Below, piece after piece: positions 24,202 through 31,214 of a DNA stretch of 38,302 nucleotides. The stretch's first letter is position 1. Every line of letters starts with the position of its first letter. A model generated the notes under the pieces. It worked only from the letters and a program-made list of their open reading frames with translations. It made no database searches and was not told where the DNA came from. The stretch comes from DASXMX01 sp036794395. GTDB taxonomy: Bacteria > Planctomycetota > Phycisphaerae > Tepidisphaerales > Tepidisphaeraceae. Both the position numbers and the translations under genes were made by a program. The DNA is taken from NCBI GenBank assembly GCA_036794395.1, contig DAIRGS010000029.1, positions 1 through 38,302 of the forward strand, written 5' to 3'.

Positions 24202-25185
24202 ATGCAACTGCGAACGGCGATCATCGGCTGCGGGCTTATTGGCAACAAACGCGCCAAAGCCTTGGGCGATTGCCCATTAAAGATCGCCATCGATACCAAC
24301 CTGGCGCGCGCAAAGCACCTTGCCGCTCCGTTTCCCGGCTGTGAGTCGTCCGACGACTGGCGTACCGCGGTGAAGCGTTCGGACATCGACCTGGTCATCG
24401 TCGCCACGACCAACGACATGCTGGCCCCCGCCACACTCGCGGCCGTTGAAGCCGGCAAGCACGTTCTGGTGGAAAAGCCCGCCGCCCGCAGCGCCGCGGA
24501 GATCGAACCTGTCGTCCGCGCCGCTGAAAAAGCCGGCGTCACCGTGAAAGTCGGATTCAACCACCGCTTCCATCCCGCGTTTCTAAAGATGCGCGAGATC
24601 GTCGACACCGGCGTTCTTGGGCCGCTCATGTTCCTCCGCGCCCGTTACGGCCATGGTGGCCGCCTCGGCATGGAAAAAGAATGGCGCGGAAACCCCGAGA
24701 TTGCCGGGGGCGGCGAGATGCTCGATCAGGGCGTTCACCTCATCGACCTCTCGCGCTGGTTTCTCGGCGATTTCCCCCAAGTCATGGGCCGGGTCGAAAA
24801 CTACTTCTGGAACTGGACCGTCGAAGACAATGGCTTTGCAATGCTCCGCACCGAGGCCGGGCAAGTCGCCTGGATCCACGCCACCTGCACCGAATGGAAA
24901 AACCTCTTCTCCTTCGAACTCTACGGCAAACACGGCAAACTCCACGTCGAAGGCCTCGGCGGCAGCTACGGCGTCGAACGCCTCACCTACTACCGCATGC
25001 TCCCCCAGATGGGCCCACCCGAAACCACCATCTACGAATACCCCGGCGAAGACACTAGTTGGAAAGCTGAGTTCGCCCACCTCAAACACTGCATCGAAAC
25101 CAAAACCCCGCCCAGTGGCTCGCTCCCCGACGCGCTGGCCGCACTCCGCATCGTCGATCAGCTCTATCAGCAATCCAAACCCTGA
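24202..25185 (+). CDS. Gfo/Idh/MocA-family oxidoreductase
   Basis: A 327-residue NAD(P)-dependent sugar or inositol dehydrogenase-like protein. The Rossmann motif is IIGCGLIGNKRAKAL, and HVLVEKPAARSAAE carries the family's E-K-P catalytic Lys. The C-terminal domain has GGGEMLDQGVHLIDLSRWFLGD, the usual G-x2-L-x-D-x-G-x-H-x-x-D motif. Substrate is not deducible; the family acts on glucose-fructose, inositols and UDP-sugars. A sugar isomerase-type gene of the kind often linked to this family is at the far left end, not adjacent. Preceded by a REPIN and followed by another. Confidence 0.93.
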   Translation: MQLRTAIIGCGLIGNKRAKALGDCPLKIAIDTNLARAKHLAAPFPGCESSDDWRTAVKRSDIDLVIVATTNDMLAPATLAAVEAGKHVLVEKPAARSAAEIEPVVRAAEKAGVTVKVGFNHRFHPAFLKMREIVDTGVLGPLMFLRARYGHGGRLGMEKEWRGNPEIAGGGEMLDQGVHLIDLSRWFLGDFPQVMGRVENYFWNWTVEDNGFAMLRTEAGQVAWIHATCTEWKNLFSFELYGKHGKLHVEGLGGSYGVERLTYYRMLPQMGPPETTIYEYPGEDTSWKAEFAHLKHCIETKTPPSGSLPDALAALRIVDQLYQQSKP

Positions 25186-25244
25186 TCGCCTCCCGGCACT
25201 GGGTCATTCCCAAATTCCGGTCAATGCCCGATCAATCCGCTTGA

Positions 25245-25395
25245 GAATGCTCTGGTGAAATCCTCGATCTTGTCATCCTGGAGCGAAGCGAAGGATCTGA
25301 TATTCGAGCGCTTCACCGGCTATCAGATCCTTCGCTTCGCTCTAGGATGACAGTGGGCAGCTGATCCAATAGAGGATTTCAACAGAGCAGCTTGA
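25245..25395. repeat. REPIN-like inverted pair, family B (GAGCGAAGCGAAGG)
   Basis: Bases 25271-25302 and 25321-25352 are reverse complements over 32 nt with one mismatch, around an 18-nt spacer. The pairing continues outward with interruptions: TGCTCTGGTGAAATCCTC (25249 onward) matches the reverse complement of the right flank, whose complement reads TGCTCTGTTGAAATCCTC. The whole element is about 150 bp. A half-copy with the same flank (GCTGCTGAAATCC...TGTCATCC) occurs near 30992-31033. Confidence 0.85.
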
Positions 25396-25440
25396 GAAGG
25401 TTCTCTTCCCGGTTTGACGACTGGGGGCTACAATGTCTGA

Positions 25441-25668
25441 ATGGCCTGCGTCGTTAACGTCAACCCTGGGATTCTTGGCGGTACGCCGGTATTCACCGGA
25501 ACGCGCGTGCCGGTCCAATCACTCTTTGACTACCTCAAACGCGGCCGGACCATCGACTATTTTCTCGAGCAGTTTCCGACCGTGAGAAAAGAGCAGGTCG
25601 AGCAACTGCTGGACGAGGCTCTGGATCGGTCTAAAGCCAAAGCAATGCCGCAACCGTTGCCGGCATGA
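25441..25668 (+). CDS. DUF433 antitoxin
   Basis: A 75-residue DUF433 protein, the antitoxin half of VapBC45-like type II pairs. Signature stretches are NPGILGGTPVFTGTRVPVQSLF and an ending YFLEQFPTVRKEQVEQLL. ATG start at 25441; a TACAAT hexamer lies just 6 nt upstream (25429-25434), suggesting a leaderless transcript. Its TGA overlaps the ATG of a following reading frame by 4 nt (ATGA). That partner is truncated. Confidence 0.9.
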   Translation: MACVVNVNPGILGGTPVFTGTRVPVQSLFDYLKRGRTIDYFLEQFPTVRKEQVEQLLDEALDRSKAKAMPQPLPA

Positions 25669-25766
25669 AGTTACTTCTTGATGAAAATCTCCCGCACCAG
25701 CTTCGACGCGAGCTTTCTGGGCGCGACTGCGTTACGGTCGCGTACATGAAATGGGGGGGAAGTTAA
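25665..25766 (+). pseudogene. Truncated DUF5615 PIN-like toxin
   Basis: Immediately overlapping the DUF433 antitoxin by 4 nt, this 33-codon frame reads MKLLLDENLPHQLRREL, then VTVAYMKWGG and stop. This is the characteristic start of DUF5615/Mut7-C-like PIN toxins (usually about 110-120 residues, with the first acidic catalytic residue in LLDEN). A run of seven G immediately precedes the stop, so a slippage frameshift could be the cause, but the other frames beyond it do not resume similarity. The toxin therefore appears lost. Confidence 0.75.
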
Positions 25767-25792
25767 AGCCAGTAAAAAAGGGGCTAAACATA

Positions 25793-26080
25793 ATGCCGCT
25801 TCCAGTTGTGATTCTTCTGGCGGGTACGGGATTCCTCGTCACCGGACTTCTGGGGCTAATCCGTATCATTCTCCCGTTGCGTGCGATTGATCGAACGCGG
25901 CTACGACTGCTCAGCTACATGCTGGCCTTAGGGATGGGTGTGGACGACGCGGCTATTGCTCGAATAGCCCGCGTGCCCAACGCCGAATCCATGCTGGAAG
26001 AGATGTCCATGAGCGATCCCAAGGCAATCTTTCCGAAACTGGCACTAGATATGCTGCGGGCGCGCAGGCCGAAACCTTGA
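25793..26080 (+). CDS. Small single-pass membrane protein of unknown function
   Basis: A 95-residue protein with an N-terminal membrane helix (PLPVVILLAGTGFLVTGLLGLI) and a basic and then acidic soluble tail (MLEEMSMSDPKAIFPKLAL). The ATG at 25793 has AAGGGG about 9 nt upstream. No family recognised. It sits right after the broken toxin gene; the remaining frame upstream of 25793 is not protein-like. Confidence 0.55.
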   Translation: MPLPVVILLAGTGFLVTGLLGLIRIILPLRAIDRTRLRLLSYMLALGMGVDDAAIARIARVPNAESMLEEMSMSDPKAIFPKLALDMLRARRPKP

Positions 26081-26274
26081 ACGTCACTGCCAACGTTCCG
26101 CCAGCACCGGCTCCAAGTCATGCGTCGCCGCCCGCGTGGGCGTCGGCGAAGCGTTGACGGGCGCACTTGTGGGCTGTGCCACAAGTCACATTCGAGCGCT
26201 AGGACCCTGCTGCCTCGGTGCCTAAGGCCTTCCCCGTTTGCATTCCCTCGCCGTACTGAATTACGATCCCCGCC

Positions 26275-27378
26275 ATGAATTCCATCCGCGTCCCCCAGCG
26301 TGTTCTGCTTGGCCCCGGCCCCAGCGATGTTTCTTCCCGCGTCCTTCTGGCGATGGCCCAGCCGACCATTGGTCACCTCGATCCGGTCTTTCTCCAGCTG
26401 ATGGACGACATTCGCGGCGGACTCCAGCAGGTCTTCCGCACGAAAAATGAAATGACGATGGCGATCAGCGGGACCGGATCGGCAGGGATGGAAACGGCAT
26501 TCGTCAACACCGTCGAGCCGGGCGATCGCGTGCTGATCGGCGTGAATGGCGTCTTTGGCGGACGCATGAAAGACGTGGCCGGGCGGTGCGGCGCGGAGGT
26601 CCAGACCGTTGACGCGCCCTGGGGGCAGACAATCGATCAGAATCGCATGATTGAGGCGATTCGCTCGTTCAAGCCCAAGGTCGTTGCAATCGTTCACGCT
26701 GAGACTTCAACGGGCGTTCATCAGCCGGTCGATCGGCTTGGCGCAGCCGCCCACGAGGCGGGCGCGCTGCTCCTGCTGGATTGCGTCACAAGCCTTGGCG
26801 GCGTGCCCGTCGAGATCGATACATGGGGTGTCGATGCGGCCTACAGCGGCACCCAAAAGTGCCTCTCCTGCCCCCCCGGCCTCTCGCCCGTCACGCTATC
26901 CGCCCGCGCCGTGGAGAAGCTCGCCGCCCGTAAGAGCAAGGTCCAGAGCTGGTACCTCGATCTAAACATGCTCCGCCAGTACTGGGGCCAGGAGCGCTTC
27001 TATCACCACACCGCCCCCATCAACATGCTGTACGGCCTGCACGAAGCCCTGACCATCGTCCTCGAAGAAGGGCTGGAGCACCGCTTCGCCCGCCACAAGG
27101 CCATGCACGAACTGCTGCGCTCCGGGCTCAAGGAGATCGGAATCGACTATGTCAGCCAGGAAGGCCACCACCTGCCGATGCTCAATGCGGTCAAGATCCC
27201 GCAGGGCGTCGACGACGCCAAAACCCGCCGGCAACTGCTGGATGACTACGGCATCGAAATCGGTGGCGGCCTGGGCGACTTCAAAGGCAAGGCCTGGCGC
27301 ATCGGCCTGATGGGCCAATCCTCCTCCAAGCGAAATGTGGAGCTGGTGCTGGCGGCGCTAAAGAAGATCGTTCGATAG
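26275..27378 (+). CDS. Pyridoxal-phosphate aminotransferase, alanine-glyoxylate/serine-pyruvate type
   Basis: A 367-residue class V aminotransferase similar to alanine-glyoxylate aminotransferase (AGXT). The N-terminus VLLGPGPSDVSSRVL is the family opening. GTGSAGMETAF binds the phosphate. The PLP-binding Lys is Lys195 in YSGTQKCLSCPPGLSP. The C-terminus is standard (YGIEIGGGLGDFKGKAWRIGLMG). It probably interconverts alanine or serine with glyoxylate or pyruvate. A tandem-ACT protein begins 90 bp downstream, suggesting amino-acid control. Confidence 0.95.
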   Translation: MNSIRVPQRVLLGPGPSDVSSRVLLAMAQPTIGHLDPVFLQLMDDIRGGLQQVFRTKNEMTMAISGTGSAGMETAFVNTVEPGDRVLIGVNGVFGGRMKDVAGRCGAEVQTVDAPWGQTIDQNRMIEAIRSFKPKVVAIVHAETSTGVHQPVDRLGAAAHEAGALLLLDCVTSLGGVPVEIDTWGVDAAYSGTQKCLSCPPGLSPVTLSARAVEKLAARKSKVQSWYLDLNMLRQYWGQERFYHHTAPINMLYGLHEALTIVLEEGLEHRFARHKAMHELLRSGLKEIGIDYVSQEGHHLPMLNAVKIPQGVDDAKTRRQLLDDYGIEIGGGLGDFKGKAWRIGLMGQSSSKRNVELVLAALKKIVR

Positions 27379-27405
27379 ACGAATAGTACGTATTGCGTTT
27401 TCCGA

Positions 27406-27443
27406 TTCACTTGCCCGGCCACCGCGCGGTATATTCCCCGCGC
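27406..27443 (+). promoter_or_regulatory. Possible promoter with flanking GCGCGG/CCGCGC inverted repeat
   Basis: TATATT (27430-27435) is preceded by TTCACT (27406-27411), an 18-bp gap, and lies inside an inverted repeat (GCGCGG 27424-27429, CCGCGC 27438-27443). It could control the ACT-domain gene starting at 27468. Weak on its own. Confidence 0.35.
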
Positions 27444-27467
27444 ACCATACTTTAACCCGGAGCTCCC

Positions 27468-27932
27468 ATGGCACTGAAGGTCACGAAGGTGGACGTGTGG
27501 GCCGTTGAATTTCGCGATGAGCCCGGCGGGCTCGGCAAAATCCTCGCCCCGATCGCCGCCGCCGGTGGAAACCTCGAATGCATCATCGCCCGCCGCCAGG
27601 CCGATAAGTTTCAGGCGGGCATCGCATTCATTACTCCCCTTAAAGGTACAAAGGTGCTGGCCGCCGCCCATGCTGCCGGCGTGCTCCCGGCCGAGGGGCT
27701 GACGACCGTTCGCGTTGAAGGCCCCGACACCCAGGGCTCCTGTTCACGAATGTCGGCCGCGATCGCCGATGCCGGCATCAACATGCGCGGCGTCTCATCG
27801 ATGTCGGCCGGCAAAAACTTCGTCGCCTATATCGGCCTCGATTCCGCGGCAGACGCCGATAAGGTCATCGCGATCCTCAAGAAACTGAAAACGGGCAAAA
27901 CGCCGGTGAAAAGGAAGGTGGCCCGCGTTTGA
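27468..27932 (+). CDS. Tandem ACT-domain protein
   Basis: A 154-residue protein made of two ACT domains. The first, about residues 7-70, begins VDVWAVEFRDEPGGLGKILAPIAAAGGNLE. The second, about 78-145, begins LTTVRVEGPDTQGSCSRMSAAIADAGINMRGV. Both carry the D-x-P/Q-G-x-(x)-x-x-(I/M) turn that typically binds a small ligand such as an amino acid. No catalytic domain is attached, so it is likely a stand-alone sensor or regulator. Its position beside an AGXT-like aminotransferase supports an amino-acid ligand. Start ATG is preceded by CCGGAGCTCCC. Confidence 0.85.
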   Translation: MALKVTKVDVWAVEFRDEPGGLGKILAPIAAAGGNLECIIARRQADKFQAGIAFITPLKGTKVLAAAHAAGVLPAEGLTTVRVEGPDTQGSCSRMSAAIADAGINMRGVSSMSAGKNFVAYIGLDSAADADKVIAILKKLKTGKTPVKRKVARV

Positions 27933-27956
27933 GTGAAGCCGGCACCATTAGTGCCC

Positions 27957-28065
27957 TCGTGACACGGGTTTTTAACCCCTGCGGGCTAGCAGCTTAAAAT
28001 TGACGCCAATTACACGGGCGTGATCAATCGGGGAAACCCGCACGGGTTGAAAACCCGTGTCACGA
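27957..28065. repeat. REPIN-like inverted pair, family A copy 2
   Basis: A 29-nt left arm (27957-27985, TCGTGACACGGGTTTTTAAC and on) pairs with the right arm 28037-28065 at 27 of 29 positions. Each arm is itself a small hairpin (CGGGTT with AACCC). It shares the GTGACACGGG head with copy 1 but has a different inner part. Confidence 0.85.
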
Positions 28066-28095
28066 CAAATCATCGCCAGAGGCGATCATATCGGT

Positions 28096-29181
28096 TCATC
28101 GATAGATCGGGCCGGGCCCGGTGATCTCTCTCCGCTCTCGATCACGGTCAATCGTCTTGAGGGTGGTAGCGTCGTCGGCGTCCCACCATTTGCGCTTTTC
28201 GGCTTCGTCAGGCTCTTTGACCGGAGCGACGACGCGAAAGCCCACGTAGAAGGCGGCGCCAAGCCAATGAGGGCTCTTTGGCCGGTTTGGATCGTTGTTC
28301 ATCGCCTCGGTCGACCCCGCCCGCGCCGCCGACCGGCACGCGGCCGCATCCGACTCATACCCGCCGCCGCGAAGCACGCGGGGGTGCGGCGTCCTCTCGC
28401 CATCCGCCCAGTCGATCGCCTCGCCACCCTCGACCGCCTTCCCGGCAAACCGCGCATACCCGCTCGCGTCGTACCGATCCACACACCATTCCATCACGTT
28501 CCCATACATGTCGTATAAACCCCACGGGTTGGGCTTCTTCGACATGATCGCGTGATACCCGGGAGATCCATCCGGCTCATTAGAGTTGTCTTTGAACCAC
28601 GCATATTCCCCGAGCTTCGCCGGATCGTCGCCAAAAAAATACGCCGTCGTCGTGCCGGCTCGGGCTGCGTATTCCCATTCGGCCTCGCTGGGCAATCGGA
28701 AGAACCGGCCCGTTTTCTTGCTCAGCCACTTGGTGTACTGCCGCGCTGCGAACTGCGACATGAGCACCGCCGGAAACTTCCCACCCCGGCCCCCCATGCG
28801 TTGGAGCACCGGCCCTGCGTCGGGGTCGTACATCGGCGTCGGAAAGGTCACTGCGTCGGCCCACTTGTCCCGCGGAACCGGCGCGTAGTGCTGGCCGGAA
28901 AGGCGGTTGTAATTGTTCACGAACAGGTTGTACTCCGCCCACGTCACCTCGTGTTCTTCCATGAAGAAAGCCTCGATCTTCACCGAATGCCGCGGGCCTT
29001 CGGACGGTTCGCGCCCCGGTTCGGCATCCGGGCTGCCCATCAAAAATGACCCGGCCGGGATCGGCACCATCTTGAAGCTGACGTTCGTCGCCTCGAGCTT
29101 CTGATCAAATGGCTCGGCGCTGCCCCGAGCCGATGGGCAAACGAACAAAACCAATGTAAGCAATATAAAAGCACGTGCCAT
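28096..29181 (-). CDS. SUMF1/formylglycine-generating-enzyme-fold secreted protein
   Basis: A 361-residue protein with a signal peptide (MARAFILLTLVLFVCPSARG) and a single SUMF1/FGE-sulfatase domain. Typical blocks are MVPIPAGSFLMGSPDAEPGR, HSVKIEAFFMEEHEVTWAEY, RFFRLPSEAEWEYAARAG, NPWGLYDMYGNVMEWC and RGGGYESDAAACRSAARA. The pair of redox-active cysteines of true formylglycine-generating enzymes is not both present near the C-terminus, so sulfatase activation is doubtful; many such planctomycete proteins are only ligand-binding or lectin-like. The ATG at 29181 follows GGGAGACACAT. No sulfatase gene lies nearby. Confidence 0.92.
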   Translation of the reverse strand: MARAFILLTLVLFVCPSARGSAEPFDQKLEATNVSFKMVPIPAGSFLMGSPDAEPGREPSEGPRHSVKIEAFFMEEHEVTWAEYNLFVNNYNRLSGQHYAPVPRDKWADAVTFPTPMYDPDAGPVLQRMGGRGGKFPAVLMSQFAARQYTKWLSKKTGRFFRLPSEAEWEYAARAGTTTAYFFGDDPAKLGEYAWFKDNSNEPDGSPGYHAIMSKKPNPWGLYDMYGNVMEWCVDRYDASGYARFAGKAVEGGEAIDWADGERTPHPRVLRGGGYESDAAACRSAARAGSTEAMNNDPNRPKSPHWLGAAFYVGFRVVAPVKEPDEAEKRKWWDADDATTLKTIDRDRERREITGPGPIYR

Positions 29182-29316
29182 TATGTGTCTCCCACGGCGA
29201 GTGTCGTTGAAAGAGGCGATCATCTTACAATTTCAAATCTCAAATCGTCCGGTTCGCGGAAGCACTCGACCCGACAACGGTACTAACCTACTGCACTGTT
29301 CGGGAAAGGGGCAGGA

Positions 29317-29610
29317 GTGAACCGGAACATTCTGCCGTACTTTGGACGGGCTGCAAGCCGACTCCGGGAGTGCACCTGCGGCTGGGCATCATTGGCGCCA
29401 GGAGCATTCGCGCTGCTGCTGATGCTGGCCGTTCTTTCGGGGCACTGGCAATTGAGCGTACATCTCAATGGGCTCATAGCTTTAGCCGTGGCGCTGGCGA
29501 TCTGCTCAAACGGGACGTGTCCGGGACTCGCAGGATTCGCGCTGGCCACAGTCGCATTTGTAATCGAGCTTTTTCTGTTGCTGATGACCGCCGCGATCAC
29601 GGGCAGGTGA
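29317..29610 (+). CDS. Small multi-pass membrane protein
   Basis: A 97-residue protein with about three hydrophobic helices: ASLAPGAFALLLMLAVL, LNGLIALAVALAICS and GFALATVAFVIELFLLLMTA. GTG start at 29317 after GGGAAAGGGGCAG. Two Cys near the N-terminus (ECTCGWA) are notable. No family recognised; it lies divergent from the SUMF1-fold gene. Confidence 0.55.
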   Translation: MNRNILPYFGRAASRLRECTCGWASLAPGAFALLLMLAVLSGHWQLSVHLNGLIALAVALAICSNGTCPGLAGFALATVAFVIELFLLLMTAAITGR

Positions 29611-30031
29611 TCGCGGCGGCATCGTTTGACGCGCGTTTTCACGACGCGTGGAGAGAGACGATCGGACCTAATTTGGGCATACTATCGACCCACGGAGAAC
29701 AGGAAAAAGGCCCTAAGTGACCGTGCGCGATTCCGCGCCTTCTCGTGGCATGGGGCTTCCAGCCCATGATCGAGGGAGATGACCTCCGACGACGGGTCTG
29801 ATTAGGGAAAACCAAGATTCGATACAAAGACAACCTTCTGAAGTTGCGGGAAGAAAATGCTCCCCCAAGGAGAGTTGGTTTTCCCACATCTCACCCGTCG
29901 CCGAGCCCGAAGCGTCCCCGTCCACGGCCTGGAAGGCCGTGCCACTTGAAAGCAATGATGCGGAATCACTCACGGTCATATAGCTTCACCATGTGCCTTC
30001 GCGTTGAATATGCTGCGTCGAAACTAAACTT
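29611..30031. other. Gene-free stretch: single extended palindromic element and leader of rsmH
   Basis: No convincing gene on either strand. From 29745 to 29945 it is occupied by a roughly 200-bp palindromic element (family A copy 3, separate entry). The flanks 29611-29744 and 29946-30031 show no RNA gene or clear promoter. Confidence 0.6.
29745..29945. repeat. REPIN-like inverted pair, family A copy 3 (extended palindrome)
   Basis: The left arm GTGGCATGGGGCTTCCAGCC (29745 onward) pairs imperfectly with the right arm ending GGCCGTGCCAC (29945). Each is a small hairpin with compensating differences: CATGGG/CCCATG on the left, CACGGCCT/AGGCCGTG on the right. Pairing continues inside: GGGAAAACCAA near 29798 is exactly complementary to TTGGTTTTCCC near 29875, and CGACGGGT to ACCCGTCG between them and the arms. 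The element is thus an imperfect palindrome of about 200 bp, MITE-like in size. Confidence 0.75.
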
Positions 30032-30937
30032 GTGAAACGCGATATCCGGCACATCCCCGTCCTTCTTGAACAAACGCTCGCTGCGATCAATCCTCGACCT
30101 GGAATGGTGATCGTCGATTGCACAGTCGGATTGGGCGGGCACTCCGCGGAACTTCTCAAGCGCATCTCCCCGAACGGTCGTCTCATCGGCATCGACTTTG
30201 ATCCGCGAAATCTCGCGCTGGCCCGAACCACACTTCAATCCACCGGCGGCCGCTTCGATCTGTTTCACAATAACTTTGCCGCACTGCCCACCGTTTTGAC
30301 CGAAGCCAATGTGAAGCGCATCGATGCGATCCTTGCGGATCTCGGGGTTGCCAGCCCGCAGATCGACGACCCCGACCGCGGATTTTCCTACCGCCAGCCC
30401 GGCCCGCTCGATATGCGCATGGACCCCACTCGTGGGCAACCCGCATCGGTGCTAGTCAACCGGCTCAGCGAGAAGGAACTCGCGACCGCGTTTCTCGAAC
30501 TTGGCGATGAAACCGATGCCCCGCAAATCGCCCGGCTGATCGTCAATCGCCGCAAAGCACAGCCCATCGACACCGCCCAGGCCCTCACCGAAATCATCTG
30601 CGAAGCCCGCGACTTCACCCTCAAGCGCGCCGCCGGGGCCAAGTTGCATCCCGCCGCCCGCACCTTCCAAGCCCTGCGCATTCTCGTGAATCGCGAAATG
30701 GCGAATCTGGAACGCCTTCTCACCGTCGCGCCGTCCTGCCTCGTCTCCCGCGGCACAATTGCGATCATTAGCTTCCACAGCGGAGAAGACCGCCGTGTAA
30801 AAGACGCATTCCGCACTGGACTGCGCGAAGGAATGTACATGCAGATAAGTGACACCCCGGCAGTTGCCGACCTGGCCGAGCAGAAACTCAACCCGCGCTC
30901 AAGATCCGCCAAACTCCGGTGGGCCCGCATGGGATGA
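30032..30937 (+). CDS. rsmH: 16S rRNA m4C1402 methyltransferase RsmH
   Basis: A 301-residue SAM-dependent methyltransferase that N4-methylates C1402 of 16S rRNA in the small subunit decoding site. Motifs: HIPVLLEQTLAAINPRPG, VDCTVGLGGHSAELL (SAM-binding), IDAILADLGVASPQIDDPDRGFSYR and KLHPAARTFQALRILVNREM. GTG start at 30032. In most bacteria it opens the division-and-cell-wall (dcw) cluster after mraZ; here neither mraZ nor any dcw gene is adjacent, consistent with the dispersed genes of planctomycetes. Confidence 0.96.
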   Translation: MKRDIRHIPVLLEQTLAAINPRPGMVIVDCTVGLGGHSAELLKRISPNGRLIGIDFDPRNLALARTTLQSTGGRFDLFHNNFAALPTVLTEANVKRIDAILADLGVASPQIDDPDRGFSYRQPGPLDMRMDPTRGQPASVLVNRLSEKELATAFLELGDETDAPQIARLIVNRRKAQPIDTAQALTEIICEARDFTLKRAAGAKLHPAARTFQALRILVNREMANLERLLTVAPSCLVSRGTIAIISFHSGEDRRVKDAFRTGLREGMYMQISDTPAVADLAEQKLNPRSRSAKLRWARMG

Positions 30938-30991
30938 AAGAGACACTCGCGTGGTCGCTTCAGCGACCATGTTTTTGATCCATTTCAAAAT

Positions 30992-31033
30992 GCGCTGCTG
31001 AAATCCCCAAGGCTGTCATCCCTGAGCGCATCG
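30992..31033. repeat. Family B half-element
   Basis: The stretch GCGCTGCTGAAATCC and TGTCATCCCTGAGCGCATCG matches the left half of the family B element at 25249-25285, including its flank. No right half is found. It abuts a family C element. Confidence 0.65.
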
Positions 31034-31040
31034 CCTCTTC

Positions 31041-31204
31041 TCCCTCCACCGGTATGCCCGGGGGAGGGTTGGGGAGGGGGCGCGGGTTGACCGGCGGATC
31101 ATCCAATGACGACCTTCGAAGTATCCCGACGCACTCCATGCGAAAATCGATTGGGGACTGAAATAACCCCCTCCTTACCCTCCCCCGGCCTACCGGTGGA
31201 GGGA
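31041..31204. repeat. REPIN-like inverted pair, family C copy 1 (CCTCCACCGGTA)
   Basis: The left arm 31041-31080 (TCCCTCCACCGGTATGCC and a G-rich run) pairs with 31167-31204 with few mismatches; the spacer is 86 bp. The G/C-rich inner ends (GGGGGAGGG, CCCTCCCCC) give long stems. The same element recurs at 36370-36490. Confidence 0.85.
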
Positions 31205-31214
31205 AAAAGGGTCG

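Noticed and set aside
26165..26186. ACTTGTGG/CCACAAGT 8-bp hairpin as a terminator
   Set aside because: No T-run follows it and no gene ends next to it; it may be a repeat relic but nothing supports a role.
28096..29181. True formylglycine-generating enzyme
   Set aside because: The two active-site cysteines of FGE are not both visible and no sulfatase gene is nearby, so only the fold is claimed.
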